Source of the DNA: Stentor coeruleus
Lineage: Eukaryota > Ciliophora > Heterotrichea > Heterotrichida > Stentoridae
Direction of reading: 5' to 3'
Assembly: GCA_001970955.1 (NCBI GenBank)
Contig: MPUH01000310.1
Span: 1-64,000, forward strand
Length of the DNA stretch: 64,000 bases
Below the pieces are notes generated by a model. It did no database searches. It saw only the letters and a program-made list of their open reading frames with translations, and was not told where the DNA came from. Made by a program: the position numbers and the translations under genes. Numbering within the stretch: position 1 is the stretch's first letter; each line of letters opens with the position of its first letter. Positions 21,401 to 30,617 of this stretch are shown here, piece after piece.

Positions 21401-22250
21401 AATTTAAATTCCCAACTTGTCGCATTACTGATTCATTATCATTAAAAAGTGAAAAATCATATTCAGTTTCTTCTTTTTCAATATACATATCAGGGTGTTT
21501 TTCTATTTGATTTATATATGATTGTATGAATGCTTCTGATTCATGACTTCTTGGCACAAATCCAATAACTTTTAAATGCTGCTCTAAAGAATAATATACA
21601 ATTTTTTTGTTTGAAATATAAGGATAACGATTCATTTCTACACAAAATATAAGGAAAATACCATCGTTTATCCAGCTGCTATAGAAAGCCATATGTGTAC
21701 AAGGACCTATTTTTAATTGTTTGCAGCTGATTTCGTCTTGGATTTTAGATGTGCTTATGTACCCTGTAGCAAAATTTATACAACGCCTTAGAACGTATTC
21801 TTTATTTTCTAATGACATTTTGACTAGTTGCAATCGGGCTGATTGAGTGAATCTGATCCTCCATACTAATGGAATGATTTCATAATAAGGATCGCAGATA
21901 CTCCAGAATTGTTCTGCGGTCATAATTGAATGAATTGGGGTAATATGCTTTCCTCGTTCACTGTTTATTGGAATTCCTTCAAAATCTCTAATATAGATTT
22001 CGTTATCATAATGCAACCAATGCGCCCAGATGGAAAACTCATCAGTGAAGTTGTCTTTAAAAAATTGACTTGACTTTGTTTTCCATCTAATAAAATTCGA
22101 ATGCATTTGATGTAAATTCCCTATCATCAGAGTCATAACTTCATTTTCTAAGAATTTTGCACTCCTCTCATACTCAGTCAAATCATATCTTTTCTTTTTT
22201 TCTTCCTTCTTTTTCAATCTTCTCTCAAATCTTTTCTTCTGTAGTGACAT
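18474..22250 (-). CDS. TRANK1-like superfamily 1 (UvrD/Rep-type) helicase with TPR-like tail
   Basis: 1258 residues. The helicase core has a Walker A GRSGTGKT (374-381), Walker B-type VDEVQDLT (near 710), a GDTAQTI motif III, an NFRTHNQI motif IV (near 770), an AKGLEFDDV motif V (near 875) and an LYVAITRPKK motif VI (near 955). All ATPase motifs are present, so it should hydrolyse ATP. Between Walker A and B lies a long charged insert with acidic clusters (SDSEDDSG, SDSDESDEE). The C-terminal 250 residues are short helical repeats (AAKCFSVSG, AAQCFASGKDFLQAG, AAESYSACGHYERAADLF) like the TPR units of human TRANK1. That family is not well understood; a role in DNA/RNA handling or innate-type sensing is not established here. 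No intron is needed. Confidence 0.93.
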   Translation of the reverse strand: MSLQKKRFERRLKKKEEKKKRYDLTEYERSAKFLENEVMTLMIGNLHQMHSNFIRWKTKSSQFFKDNFTDEFSIWAHWLHYDNEIYIRDFEGIPINSERGKHITPIHSIMTAEQFWSICDPYYEIIPLVWRIRFTQSARLQLVKMSLENKEYVLRRCINFATGYISTSKIQDEISCKQLKIGPCTHMAFYSSWINDGIFLIFCVEMNRYPYISNKKIVYYSLEQHLKVIGFVPRSHESEAFIQSYINQIEKHPDMYIEKEETEYDFSLFNDNESVMRQVGNLNFPVLPSKVYLTNEEAESMVFNIKLKRWVRQDNGVLKTEYNLKSQGIIRQLATEEAGTNFVKLLTTIPNFKIKLTDEQNETVSSQGNIVILGRSGTGKTTCAVLRMFASELLFKFIQPRSQRHFGPEDVGRTSVLHTAFVTASPVLTNEVKRFYNKLNEHVKAELTKKIKNKREKEFGVIDIEADEIKENDEYSSDSEDDSGPVSMNFIKDEDFPLFYTVRRLIFMIDASLRRPFFARDINGKVIGAGTNFEWHNEYKGSLKISKDYKMHVRRNHQLSDSDESDEEALEKQLETEILMKMYEEDRRKKFMSRTFEVDYKIFKDKFWPKIKMKCRHSALVLWTEITAYIKGSSTSHMYPGYYLPNIVYANKGRKQSLLSREEKLEIWELFIEYEKWKVSCRAYDFQDIVNYILSQIKYHGYIGIPIHYMMVDEVQDLTPATITLLIHVTKEKLMFSGDTAQTIAKGVGFRFCDLETLFYDSELAKPKIYQLTMNFRTHNQILAMANSIVALLETLFPQTIDKMAKETSMIDGPRPKIISSSDHLHLFNVLFGFEKTQSVSQAQFGCNQVIIVRSQETKEKLHPLLSHALCLTVFEAKGLEFDDVVLYNFFTDSEVSNEKWKILSNIKRMDSFTSYKPKNFEDLTKAVPKLKCMSNFDQSKLSLLCTELKNLYVAITRPKKNLIIFDENPDKRRFMEEFWKYMDTVDIIDENDFCGEKKVEKDFMAIAQKTSGDAWRIQGERMMSHKFYDQAAKCFSVSGDKFLESKALAFAKANTASMIMIQAEALSDDINYYKKSKKAKMEIKNSRLQGESMFKKAAHELLELSKVEGSKSMLKQAAQCFASGKDFLQAGKIYDEMNFKGQAAESYSACGHYERAADLFNEKGEYVRAIECYSLCQQWDKLIHCLNKYKSLIPSEERKKYVYKYIPVALEALMPKILPNEQGIFIKKVVDEQKNIISEVNDSDEEDDTPATTFNKL

Positions 22251-22503
22251 CAGATAACAATAGTAATATTATCTTCCCATTACTATAAAAAATATTTTTT
22301 CTAAATCCAAAGGCTTACTTCCAAAAACCCAATCAATTTCTTAAAAAAAACTCCACTTTAATCTCNATCTTTTCTTCTGTAGTGACATCAGATAACAATA
22401 GTAATATTATCTTCCCATTACTATAAAAAAATATTTTTTCTAAATCCAAAGGCTTACTTCCAAAAACCCAATCAATTTCTTAAAAAAAACTCCACTTTAA
22501 TCT
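22229..22503. repeat. Assembly-type duplication around single N at 22366
   Basis: Copy 22229-22365 and copy 22367-22503 match apart from a one-base A-run difference and the final base. The copies include the helicase start codon region, so the upstream copy is not a second gene start. Confidence 0.87.
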
Positions 22504-22630
22504 TAAAAATTTCTTCTAAAAAAAACCTTAAAATAACTCAAACAACGTAAATTTCTTTAAAACCTTTTTCCTATCTTACATCGTAAAACCAAAAAATAAA
22601 AAATAAACCCCCTAGATACAAATTAAAAAA

Positions 22631-23203
22631 ATGAATCACCGCCTACTTGAGTCACATATACTAACACTAGAAAAACATACTGATCGAGCTTGTGAATCCT
22701 CAAAGATTTTCCGAGAAATCTCAGTAAACCGTCTTCAAAGTTTAGTTTTATCTTTATCAACAACAACACCAGTAACCCAAACTCCTTTGACACATAAATT
22801 ACTAGAGAATTGGCGGGATCGTTCTGTATCAAAAGAACCTCCAAATAAAGATCTTTTTGGGCTAAAACGTCAGATTTTAACCCCTTCAGATCAAAACAAA
22901 CAAACTCATCATAAATATTCAATAAATCAAGTTTCAGAACCAGAAATTATTGAATGCTCAGATAGTGAAAGCGAAAGTAGCAATTCTGATATTGAGTTTC
23001 ATAAGAAAATTAATAAAGACTGGGTTAAACATGGGAAAGTTATGTGGGAGAATGGGATTAAGAATTATGACCCTGATGAATTGTTTAACCCAACAACGAC
23101 ACCTAATGGCAAAGGTTTTGCTTGTGATTTAAAAAAGATTTTTCAGTGCAAGTTAAGAGGTTTTCCTCAGTTGAGTGAAAAAAATTCTAAACTTTCTAAT
23201 TAA
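22631..23203 (+). CDS. Protein of unknown function, 190 residues
   Basis: Open frame from ATG 22631, divergent from the helicase. The N-terminal 60 residues look helical. The middle has an acidic Ser-rich patch (SDSESESSNSD) typical of casein-kinase-2-type sites. The end reads like a compact conserved segment with aromatic and Pro/Gly anchors (KVMWENGIKNYDPDELFN, TPNGKGFACDL). I do not recognise the family. Codon use resembles the neighbours, so I take it as a real gene. Confidence 0.75.
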   Translation: MNHRLLESHILTLEKHTDRACESSKIFREISVNRLQSLVLSLSTTTPVTQTPLTHKLLENWRDRSVSKEPPNKDLFGLKRQILTPSDQNKQTHHKYSINQVSEPEIIECSDSESESSNSDIEFHKKINKDWVKHGKVMWENGIKNYDPDELFNPTTTPNGKGFACDLKKIFQCKLRGFPQLSEKNSKLSN

Positions 23204-23458
23204 TTTATCGGATGCTAATGAGTTTTTAAGGTAATTTAGAGTTTAAGGGGAGATATAGGGTTAGAAGATAGTTTTTGAAGATTTTGATAGATGATTTAAG
23301 GTATTTTTTTAATGATAGGAGGAGAGATTGTTTTGGGTGTTAGGGATGTTAGATATAAGAGAAAATAAAATTTGTAAATAAGTTTTTATATCACGTCAAA
23401 ATCAGAGAAAATATATAATTCTCTACAACAAATTATTTTATCACATTTATATAACTTA

Positions 23459-24970
23459 TTAAGTGCTAAGTCTTTTCAAATCCAACTTCGGTTTTTCATC
23501 AATAATTTTATCCACCGCCGTGTTTTCCATATCAAAAGACATTGTAAGTCTCCCTCTCTGTTTAGGTGAAACCAAATGTGAAACAAGTGAATTAGTTTTA
23601 CCATGTTTCACAGGGAAATTAAACGTATTCCTAATTGAATTCAAAGGAGAATTCGTCGTTGTTTTTCTTTGCACCTGTTTTTCCCCTTGTTCCTGCCTTA
23701 AAAATTCTTCAAGTACCAAATACCCTCCTCCAACCCTACATATAAGCAAACCGTTCCTAATAGAAACATTAATTTTTTTAGTCCCATAAACATATAATCC
23801 TGTGCTTATTTTAACAAAAAGATTTTCTAAATTCTGATCAGCAAAATATTTTTCTAACATTAAATCAATATCATCAAGTCTTGTTCTTTCAAGTTTAACA
23901 CTTTGCATAACTTTGCATTTATATTCAGACATTTCATGTTCTAATTTATCATTTTCATCTTGTGCAATTTTTAGCTGGTTTTTAAGTTCCTCGTTTTTGT
24001 TTTTAAATTGATCAACTTCATATTTGGAGTCTTCTAAAGTTTTTTTTATTTCCTGTAATTTTTGGTCTTTTATGCAAATTATTTCTCTTAAGTTTGCCTC
24101 TTCGATTTTCACCTCAGTTTGTTGGAGTTTATAGAATTTCAGCTCATCTTGTAAGTCTTTTATATCTTTTAATAAAGTTTTGTTTTGGTTTTCAAGATGT
24201 ACTGTTGATGAATTCGTTGACTTAATAATTTTTTCCGCTATTTCATCAGACCCTTTAAGCATATTCTGTAGTGCATCTCTTTCTTTTTCTGATTTATAAT
24301 ACATCTCACTTATCTCATCAATTTTTCTGCTATACTCCACAAGAAAAGTTTCGAAATTAAAAAAACTAATCCTCTTCATATTTTCCTGCATATAAAAATT
24401 CTCACTTTCAAGGGTTTTCACTTCACATGAAAGCTGATAATTTTCTTTCTGTAACTCTGAGTTTTCTTTAACTAAAGTGTTTAATTTCTGTAAAAAACTA
24501 CCATCTCGATCCTCTGACCTTTTAAGTGCTTCAGAATAATCTTGACTTACTTGTTTGATTTTGTTTTCCAAACTAGTCACATAGTCTCTTTCTTCATTAA
24601 GTATAGCTTCAAGAGAGTTTTTCTGTTTGAAAAGGTCATCTTTAACACTAGCCAAGAGTTCATTTTTGATTTTCAGCTGATCTATAAGAGTTTCGTATTT
24701 TCTTAATAAAAAATTCGTTTTCTGCTGTCCGAATTCACGCGAGGTCGAAATGCAACTTTTATCATTTTCACTATTTCTAAACTTAGATTCAGGGGTTACT
24801 GCCTGCCGAGTTTTATTTAAAAAATTGATTTTCAAAGTGATTTCCCCAAGGTTGGTTAAGGTCTGATCAAGCATTTTCACATAAAATATATGAGGTGTTG
24901 TAGGACTAGCATCTATTTCACAAGAGTATATCACAGAACTTCTTAAGTTAAGCAATTCTACTTCAGCCAT
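23459..24970 (-). CDS. Coiled-coil protein with GAS2-related (GAR) domain
   Basis: 503 residues from the ATG at 24970. Residues about 1-55 form a beta-like head. About 85-370 is a long coiled coil rich in Glu/Lys/Gln. Around 400-420 the stretch NGLLICRVGGGYLVLEEFL matches the core of the GAR domain (VRVGGGW..L.EFL), which binds microtubules in GAS2 and spectraplakin proteins. A basic Ser/Thr tail follows. A cytoskeletal linker on microtubules is therefore the best guess. The SHIPPO gene ends 42 bases upstream on the same strand. Confidence 0.78.
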   Translation of the reverse strand: MAEVELLNLRSSVIYSCEIDASPTTPHIFYVKMLDQTLTNLGEITLKINFLNKTRQAVTPESKFRNSENDKSCISTSREFGQQKTNFLLRKYETLIDQLKIKNELLASVKDDLFKQKNSLEAILNEERDYVTSLENKIKQVSQDYSEALKRSEDRDGSFLQKLNTLVKENSELQKENYQLSCEVKTLESENFYMQENMKRISFFNFETFLVEYSRKIDEISEMYYKSEKERDALQNMLKGSDEIAEKIIKSTNSSTVHLENQNKTLLKDIKDLQDELKFYKLQQTEVKIEEANLREIICIKDQKLQEIKKTLEDSKYEVDQFKNKNEELKNQLKIAQDENDKLEHEMSEYKCKVMQSVKLERTRLDDIDLMLEKYFADQNLENLFVKISTGLYVYGTKKINVSIRNGLLICRVGGGYLVLEEFLRQEQGEKQVQRKTTTNSPLNSIRNTFNFPVKHGKTNSLVSHLVSPKQRGRLTMSFDMENTAVDKIIDEKPKLDLKRLST

Positions 24971-25012
24971 ATTCAAATTACATAAGAAATAAGTTCAAAT
25001 TTATTTTATAGT

Positions 25013-25666
25013 TTATCTTTGGAGGTTTTTAGATTTTATAGGACTATAAAACCTTGTTGAAGTACTTGTCCAGGATTTATTAAATGAAGAAGGTACTTCA
25101 TAAGTCCCTGGTCCAGGTGTGCTAGGTCTAGGTTTATTATCTTTAGACCTTGAACCAACACCAAATGTGATTTCTGAGTAGTTTGCCCTTTCTTGAAGAT
25201 GATATTTTGGATTATAAGCACCTGGAGATGGGGAATAACCTCTAACTTTATCTATAATTTTAGGTCGAAATGTGAATTTTGGCGCATCTTTAAAAAGAGT
25301 TGATTGAAAATCGTAACTCCCTGGACCAGGTGTAAAGGATCGTGAACAATTAGAAAAATCTCCTTTATTACCTAACATTATAGGTCCCCGTTTTTCTAAA
25401 TCAAAACATGAGGGTATTGAGTATTTGTCTGGAGATGGGGAATCTTTTCCACAAGGATTTCGAGGCTGCCAACGCTTACCATAACCAAATGTTGTTGATC
25501 TTTTGTTTAATGTTGAAGGGAGATCTAATAGGTCAGGACATTCAAATATTGATTTGTGTTTGAATCTTTTGTCTTTTGAGAAACTCCAATGAACTGAATC
25601 TCGACCTAATGTTGAGAAAGTTGGAGGTCTTATTTTTCTACTGCGAGTTAGATTCTTTTTTTTCAT
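25013..25666 (-). CDS. SHIPPO-repeat protein (ODF3/CIMAP family)
   Basis: 217 residues with at least four Pro-Gly-rich SHIPPO repeats: SPSPDKYSIPS (about 77-87), FTPGPGSYDF (about 111-120), YSPSPGAYNP (about 144-153) and STPGPGTYEVPSSF (about 182-195). Proteins of this family sit on sperm-tail and ciliary doublet microtubules, some inside the lumen, and are thought to stiffen or stabilise them. The rest is basic. The length fits the usual 200-280 residues of the family. No intron is needed. Confidence 0.93.
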   Translation of the reverse strand: MKKKNLTRSRKIRPPTFSTLGRDSVHWSFSKDKRFKHKSIFECPDLLDLPSTLNKRSTTFGYGKRWQPRNPCGKDSPSPDKYSIPSCFDLEKRGPIMLGNKGDFSNCSRSFTPGPGSYDFQSTLFKDAPKFTFRPKIIDKVRGYSPSPGAYNPKYHLQERANYSEITFGVGSRSKDNKPRPSTPGPGTYEVPSSFNKSWTSTSTRFYSPIKSKNLQR

Positions 25667-26446
25667 TACCTGTTTATGGGAATTATGGAAATTTAATAGG
25701 TGATTTTAAGTAGATATAATGAGATAAGGATTATATGTTGTATTTGAGGATGATTTGTAGTAAAGATAATTTTAATAATTGAAATTTGGATAAGGTAGTA
25801 GATAATTTTTTTTGGGTTTGATTGTATGATAAAAACTGTTATGGATTGAGAGGGCTTTTTGATAGTTTTTGATTTTTTTATGTTGAGTTGTTCAAGTGTT
25901 TAGTGGGATGCTTTAGATTGAAGGCGAATGGAGAGTTTAGTTTAGATGAAATGTGAGTTATTTTGAAGATAATTTGAATTAAATATGATGGAAAATTTAG
26001 GGAAAGAATGATTTTTTATGGTTTTTGTTGATTGTTTAAGGTTTCGAGAATTTTGTAAACGTTTTGAAGGTTTACTAGCAGGTTATAATTTATTTATATA
26101 ATAAATTATCTTGTATAAAAAGTGAATTAAACTTAATATATATATTATATAACAAAACTGATAAACTTATCTTTATTTTAAAATACCTTAAAATTCAATA
26201 AAACAATTTCTAACCTATATCAATAACCTGTTAAAAACCTAAAATCTAAAATCACATAGTGACAAATAATCCTTTTTTTATTTCTAGCCACATCCAATAA
26301 AAACCCATATCTATTCAACAACTACCCTAAAATCTCAAATCTATTTTCACATAAAACCTTCCTAAATCAACTGAATCATCCACCTAAAACCTCTCCATCA
26401 ACTTTACAATCACTTATCACAACCAAAAATTAAATCACCTATAAAA
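25667..26446. other. Intergenic, divergent
   Basis: No gene seen. The left half is G-rich and nearly free of C on the plus strand. From about 26090 it switches sharply to a C-containing, G-poor sequence up to the carboxypeptidase start. This is the clearest example of the skew switch. Confidence 0.65.
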
Positions 26447-28522
26447 ATGTTCATAGCTCTCTTAGCTCACTTAACTATAGTATCAGCATATGGGCCTTTA
26501 GACTACAACTCAATCAAAGAAAGATTTTCAGAACTAGAATCTCGTTGTGAGTTTATAAAAGTAACATCAGCACAAAAAAAGTACGGGATCGCATATCCTG
26601 ACCATTGTGATGGATGTGAGCATATGATAGTAACAATAGGATCATCATTAAACCCATCAACTCCACAGGTATATTTTTCAGGATGTTTACATGGAGATGA
26701 AAGAGTTGGCCCAGTAGTTTTGACTGAACTTGCAACTTATATTTGTGATAATTACGATGAAGATGAATGGATTAAAAGAATTGTTGATACAAGGACAATA
26801 ATAATGACCCCAATGACTAATGCTGTAGGATACTATAGAAATCAAAGAGAAGAAATGCATAATAAAAATAGTGATGACCCTAATAGAGATTTCCCTTTTG
26901 ATAATCCTTATAGTTGTTTTAGCACTTTAGCAGCAAAAACAATACAAAAAATATATGAAGAGTATCTTATTATTGCTGGGATTACCTTTCATGGTGGAGA
27001 GTCATCATTAACATATCCTTGGGGAGCTTATAATCACTATAAAAATGGTAAATCAACTGAAGCTCCTGATGATGCAGCATTTAAAAGTATTAGTAAAGCC
27101 TTGCTGAAATACTCTGAAGCGAATTTAAAAGTTGGTACTATGAGCGATGTAGTTTATCCAGTTAATGGAGGACTTGAAGACTGGGCATATGCAGGTGGAT
27201 GGGATAATCAGAAAAGTCCTTGTTTTTCTCAGAATTTCTCAAACCCAGAAGGACTTAGACAAGCTTTTTTTTTGGTAGAGGCTCATGATAATAAAAGTCC
27301 AAAATCATCTTTATATGGAAATGTTGAAGAAGTTAAAACAGGTGGTGGAGGATTAATACCACAATATATAAGAATGACTTTAAGTTTAACAGATATTGCT
27401 AAACCTTATATAACACATAAAGTTACAAGAATTCCTGCTGGGGTTCTTATTGAATGGGAACTTTGGGGTTGTATTGATGTGGTTTATACTCAAATTTACT
27501 ATACAGTAACAGTATCTTCTAATGAATGGGAAACATGGAATAGTACTCAAAAATTTACTGGGGGTTGCAAATGGGGAAACTTTACCCAATTTTCTCAGAT
27601 TTTCAAAACTGATGAGTTTTATTTTGTAATTATCGCTAAAGTAGATGATTGGACTCAACAGATTACACCTGATCCTAATATATCACCACAAACACATATG
27701 GTAAGAATGAGGAATTCACAAAATTATAAGGTTAAAAACAGTATGTTTGAAATTGTTGGAGATGATAAAATTGTCACACAAATACATAAAGTTACTGATG
27801 TTCCTATGAGACAATTACGTGCTTTACTTCCTCAAGGAGAATTTATTATTAAAATATTCCCTGGTTATATTGATATAATTTCACAGGAAAGTGATTTAAA
27901 TGTATCTAATTATGGGGATTATAGATATACAGATCAAACAGAATCACTTATGAAAATTTTATGCAATATAAAAGGTCCAGTGAAAATTGGTAAATATAAA
28001 AATTGTAATGATCCTTATGTATTAGCTGGAAAGCTTATTATGACAAGTGATGGTAAAAGTAGTGCTATTATTGAAGCTGAACCTAGTGCGGAAATGTTAA
28101 CTTCAGCTATATGTCAAAATAAAGATATTGTTATTACTATTAATAAAGAAAATGATAAAACTTTTTATGTATCAGTATATAGTGATTATAATTGGGTTCA
28201 AATAAAAAATGGGGATAATTCGATTAATGTCACTCTTGAACAAGGCAAAGGGAATAAGTTCTGGAAATTTGGAAATAATTTAATAATTGGGGCAACGATA
28301 AAATATAAAAGTGAAAAAAATATGGGATCTTGTGTTGTAGGTATAGCGGAAAATACTAAATTTTCACATAGTTATACTAAAATAGAATTGCCTAAATGGG
28401 CATTGGCTGTTTTGATTTTTGCTAAGGTCTTGGCTGTTTTGATTATTATTGCTGCTAAGCTAAGAAGAAAAAAGGGAGTTATTTTGACTGAAAGAAAGTA
28501 TGAGGAATTAGATTTAGTTTAG
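26447..28522 (+). CDS. Membrane-anchored M14 zinc carboxypeptidase
   Basis: 691 residues. The first 14 residues are a signal peptide (FIALLAHLTIVSA). The M14 domain covers about 18-330: zinc ligands H82 and E85 in CLHGDERVG and H182 in TFHGGES, the substrate-binding NRDFP (Arg147), the GGLEDWAYA segment and a catalytic Glu in FLVEAHD (about 278). All expected catalytic residues are present. It should trim C-terminal residues from secreted or surface peptides. Residues about 330-640 are a beta-rich ectodomain. One membrane helix (ALAVLIFAKVLAVLIIIA, about 652-672) and a basic cytoplasmic tail follow, so the protein is type I. The unusually long ectodomain is the main departure from textbook family members. 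Confidence 0.95.
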   Translation: MFIALLAHLTIVSAYGPLDYNSIKERFSELESRCEFIKVTSAQKKYGIAYPDHCDGCEHMIVTIGSSLNPSTPQVYFSGCLHGDERVGPVVLTELATYICDNYDEDEWIKRIVDTRTIIMTPMTNAVGYYRNQREEMHNKNSDDPNRDFPFDNPYSCFSTLAAKTIQKIYEEYLIIAGITFHGGESSLTYPWGAYNHYKNGKSTEAPDDAAFKSISKALLKYSEANLKVGTMSDVVYPVNGGLEDWAYAGGWDNQKSPCFSQNFSNPEGLRQAFFLVEAHDNKSPKSSLYGNVEEVKTGGGGLIPQYIRMTLSLTDIAKPYITHKVTRIPAGVLIEWELWGCIDVVYTQIYYTVTVSSNEWETWNSTQKFTGGCKWGNFTQFSQIFKTDEFYFVIIAKVDDWTQQITPDPNISPQTHMVRMRNSQNYKVKNSMFEIVGDDKIVTQIHKVTDVPMRQLRALLPQGEFIIKIFPGYIDIISQESDLNVSNYGDYRYTDQTESLMKILCNIKGPVKIGKYKNCNDPYVLAGKLIMTSDGKSSAIIEAEPSAEMLTSAICQNKDIVITINKENDKTFYVSVYSDYNWVQIKNGDNSINVTLEQGKGNKFWKFGNNLIIGATIKYKSEKNMGSCVVGIAENTKFSHSYTKIELPKWALAVLIFAKVLAVLIIIAAKLRRKKGVILTERKYEELDLV

Positions 28523-28711
28523 GATTTTTAATTATTGGGAACTAGTTAAAGGATGTTTTATTTTTAGAGATAANCTTTGATTATTATTGCTGCTAAGCTA
28601 AGAAGAAAAAAGGGAGTTATTTTGACTGAAAGAAAGTATGAGGAATCAGATTTAGTTTAGGATTTTTAATTATTGGGAACTAGTTAAAGGATGTTTTATT
28701 TTTAGAGATAA
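28438..28711. repeat. Assembly-type duplication around single N at 28574
   Basis: The last 85 bases of the carboxypeptidase gene and the following flank (28438-28573) recur at 28576-28711 with a t/c difference in the penultimate codons. The second copy is not a gene fragment in the genome sense. Confidence 0.87.
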
Positions 28712-28816
28712 TTTTATTTATTATATTATGGAAATCAATATATTTTAAATTTTGATGAAAACAGAACCTGATAATTATATTCACCCATTTGACTTGTATA
28801 TAGATTATTATCTTAG

Positions 28817-30234
28817 TTGATAACTGGGATTAGTTTTATTATCTTATTTTTCCGTTCAAACTACAGCTGTATAAGTTGCCTTTCTCCTTTAATTCTACAA
28901 ATGACTCACTGGGTTAATTTTACAAAATTGTTACTAATCCTTATCATAATATATTCTTATCAAATAGACTTACCAAAAACTAATGATTTGATACATTAGA
29001 CTTTAGAATGCTTTTTAGAAATTTCTCATACAATCATGATTATTTGTTATATAATAAAAACTTATAGGCTTTATTTTGTCTTTTCACTCGACTTAAACCA
29101 AAACGAAGAAACTTCTGAATTTAGAAAAAGTCCTTATCGAGCATCACAGAAATGGATACTTATTACAATAGCTTATATTATTATGATAATGATATTTTTT
29201 TATTGTCTTTGTTTGATACTTTTATATTATTTCCTTAAACAAAATTATTTTTTTTTTAAGGGAGATTATGGGAAAATGACTATAGCTAATTATATGATTG
29301 TGACTATTTTTACATTTTTACTTACAAATTTGTCTTATGGTTTGGATATATAAAATTAGAATGATCAAGAATTTTAATATGATTTATGAAATGCTTTTGG
29401 TTGTAGTGATTAGTTATATTGAACCGCTTTTTGATTTATTTATCCAATCTAATAGAAATTGGCTTTATTTTATATTTTCGGTAATTTGGTTTTAATACTT
29501 GTTACAACAGGTTTCCATTTTATTTTATCTTTTATTCATAATGATACAATTGAATTACTAAGTCTTGATATGCTAACAAGTATAGAATTGATCCTTCAGC
29601 ACAAGATAACTTTAGATGCATTTGAAGGTTTTCTTTTAAAATATGATAAAGATAGACTTTTGTTATTAGAAATTTACCTAATTTGTGAACTTTTTATTGA
29701 TATTGGGGATATAAAAATACTAGAAAATATTTCAGATAAAAATATCATCATCTGGTATACATTTTCCTAATGACTGTACTGATTTTCTTAACAATAAAAT
29801 TAATTCTTTGGAAATTTAAAGAGTTTTTGCTATAATGTCCTTAATGATTACTATTATTATTTTAAAAAAGTAAAGATTTCAAATATATTAAGTCTTATAT
29901 TTATAGGCAGGAATTGCTAAATAATAGACTATCAGAAACATCGTTAAATCGAACAGGAACTCAAAAGAACATACCCCTAAATTTTATAATCCTAAAGTTG
30001 ACTTATGATGGAAGACCTAGTATTACAAAATCGATAAATAAAACATCTTCGGTAAATAAAGCAAGAAGATTCCCACAATATGAAAAAGATGAGAAGAGAC
30101 TTGGAAATGAAGTTGGACCTAAGACATATTTGCAGTTCCACAATTGTATTTATGCTAGTAAATCGAAAGGGACACTAATTTATAAGCGATTTTATAGGCA
30201 AAGGGATTTAATGATAACTGGTATTATTATATAA
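28817..30234 (+). pseudogene. Decayed seven-helix receptor with RGS domain (GPCR-RGS)
   Basis: Four coding-like pieces in the same orientation but different frames. 28817-28999 and 29036-29353 are in one frame, separated by an in-frame TAG; they hold several hydrophobic helices and a YIIKTYRLYFVFSLD loop. 29362-29493 continues in another frame with EPLFDLFIQSNRNWLYFIFS. 29459-29770 holds another helix and the first half of an RGS-like domain (IELILQHKITLDAFEGFLLKY). 29914-30234 ends with an RGS-tail-like KGTLIYKRFYRQRDL. At least one stop and two frame changes are needed, and none fits the local 15-nt intron motif, so I call it a pseudogene of a GPCR-RGS fusion, a type known in protists. No whole homologue is in the window, so the family call is tentative. 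Confidence 0.55.
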
Positions 30235-30617
30235 ATGATTCTCATCATCAGATGAAAATATTCAAGTCAACATTTTAAAGGATATTAATTATTATTAGTA
30301 GGCTTAAAATTATTGTTTGTATATTGTTAGTTGAAGTAGGATTTTTATGATAAATGATAGAAGATATTAATAGATTTATGGTTATATAAGGGTACCTGTA
30401 TGCATTTTATTTTTAAGATATAAATTTAGCTTGCTTTTTATGAAAAGATTATAATACAATGTGTTTAGATATTAAATTATTTAGTATAGTTTATAAGGGC
30501 AAAATTTTATGTCACAGTTTATGGATAAAAAAGTAAATATTTATGTATTTAAGTGTGTGTTATGAAGAAATATAATCAGCAAATCTTAATTATGAATATT
30601 GATTGTATTCAATAATA
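30235..30617. other. Intergenic
   Basis: AT-rich, between the receptor relic and the end of a minus-strand gene. Nothing recognised. Confidence 0.55.

Noticed and set aside
22367-22503. Duplicated helicase start as a truncated paralogue
   Set aside because: Same N-joint pattern; the copy stops at the overlap end.
28576-28711. Second carboxypeptidase tail as a gene fragment
   Set aside because: It directly follows a single N and copies the preceding sequence, so it is an assembly overlap.
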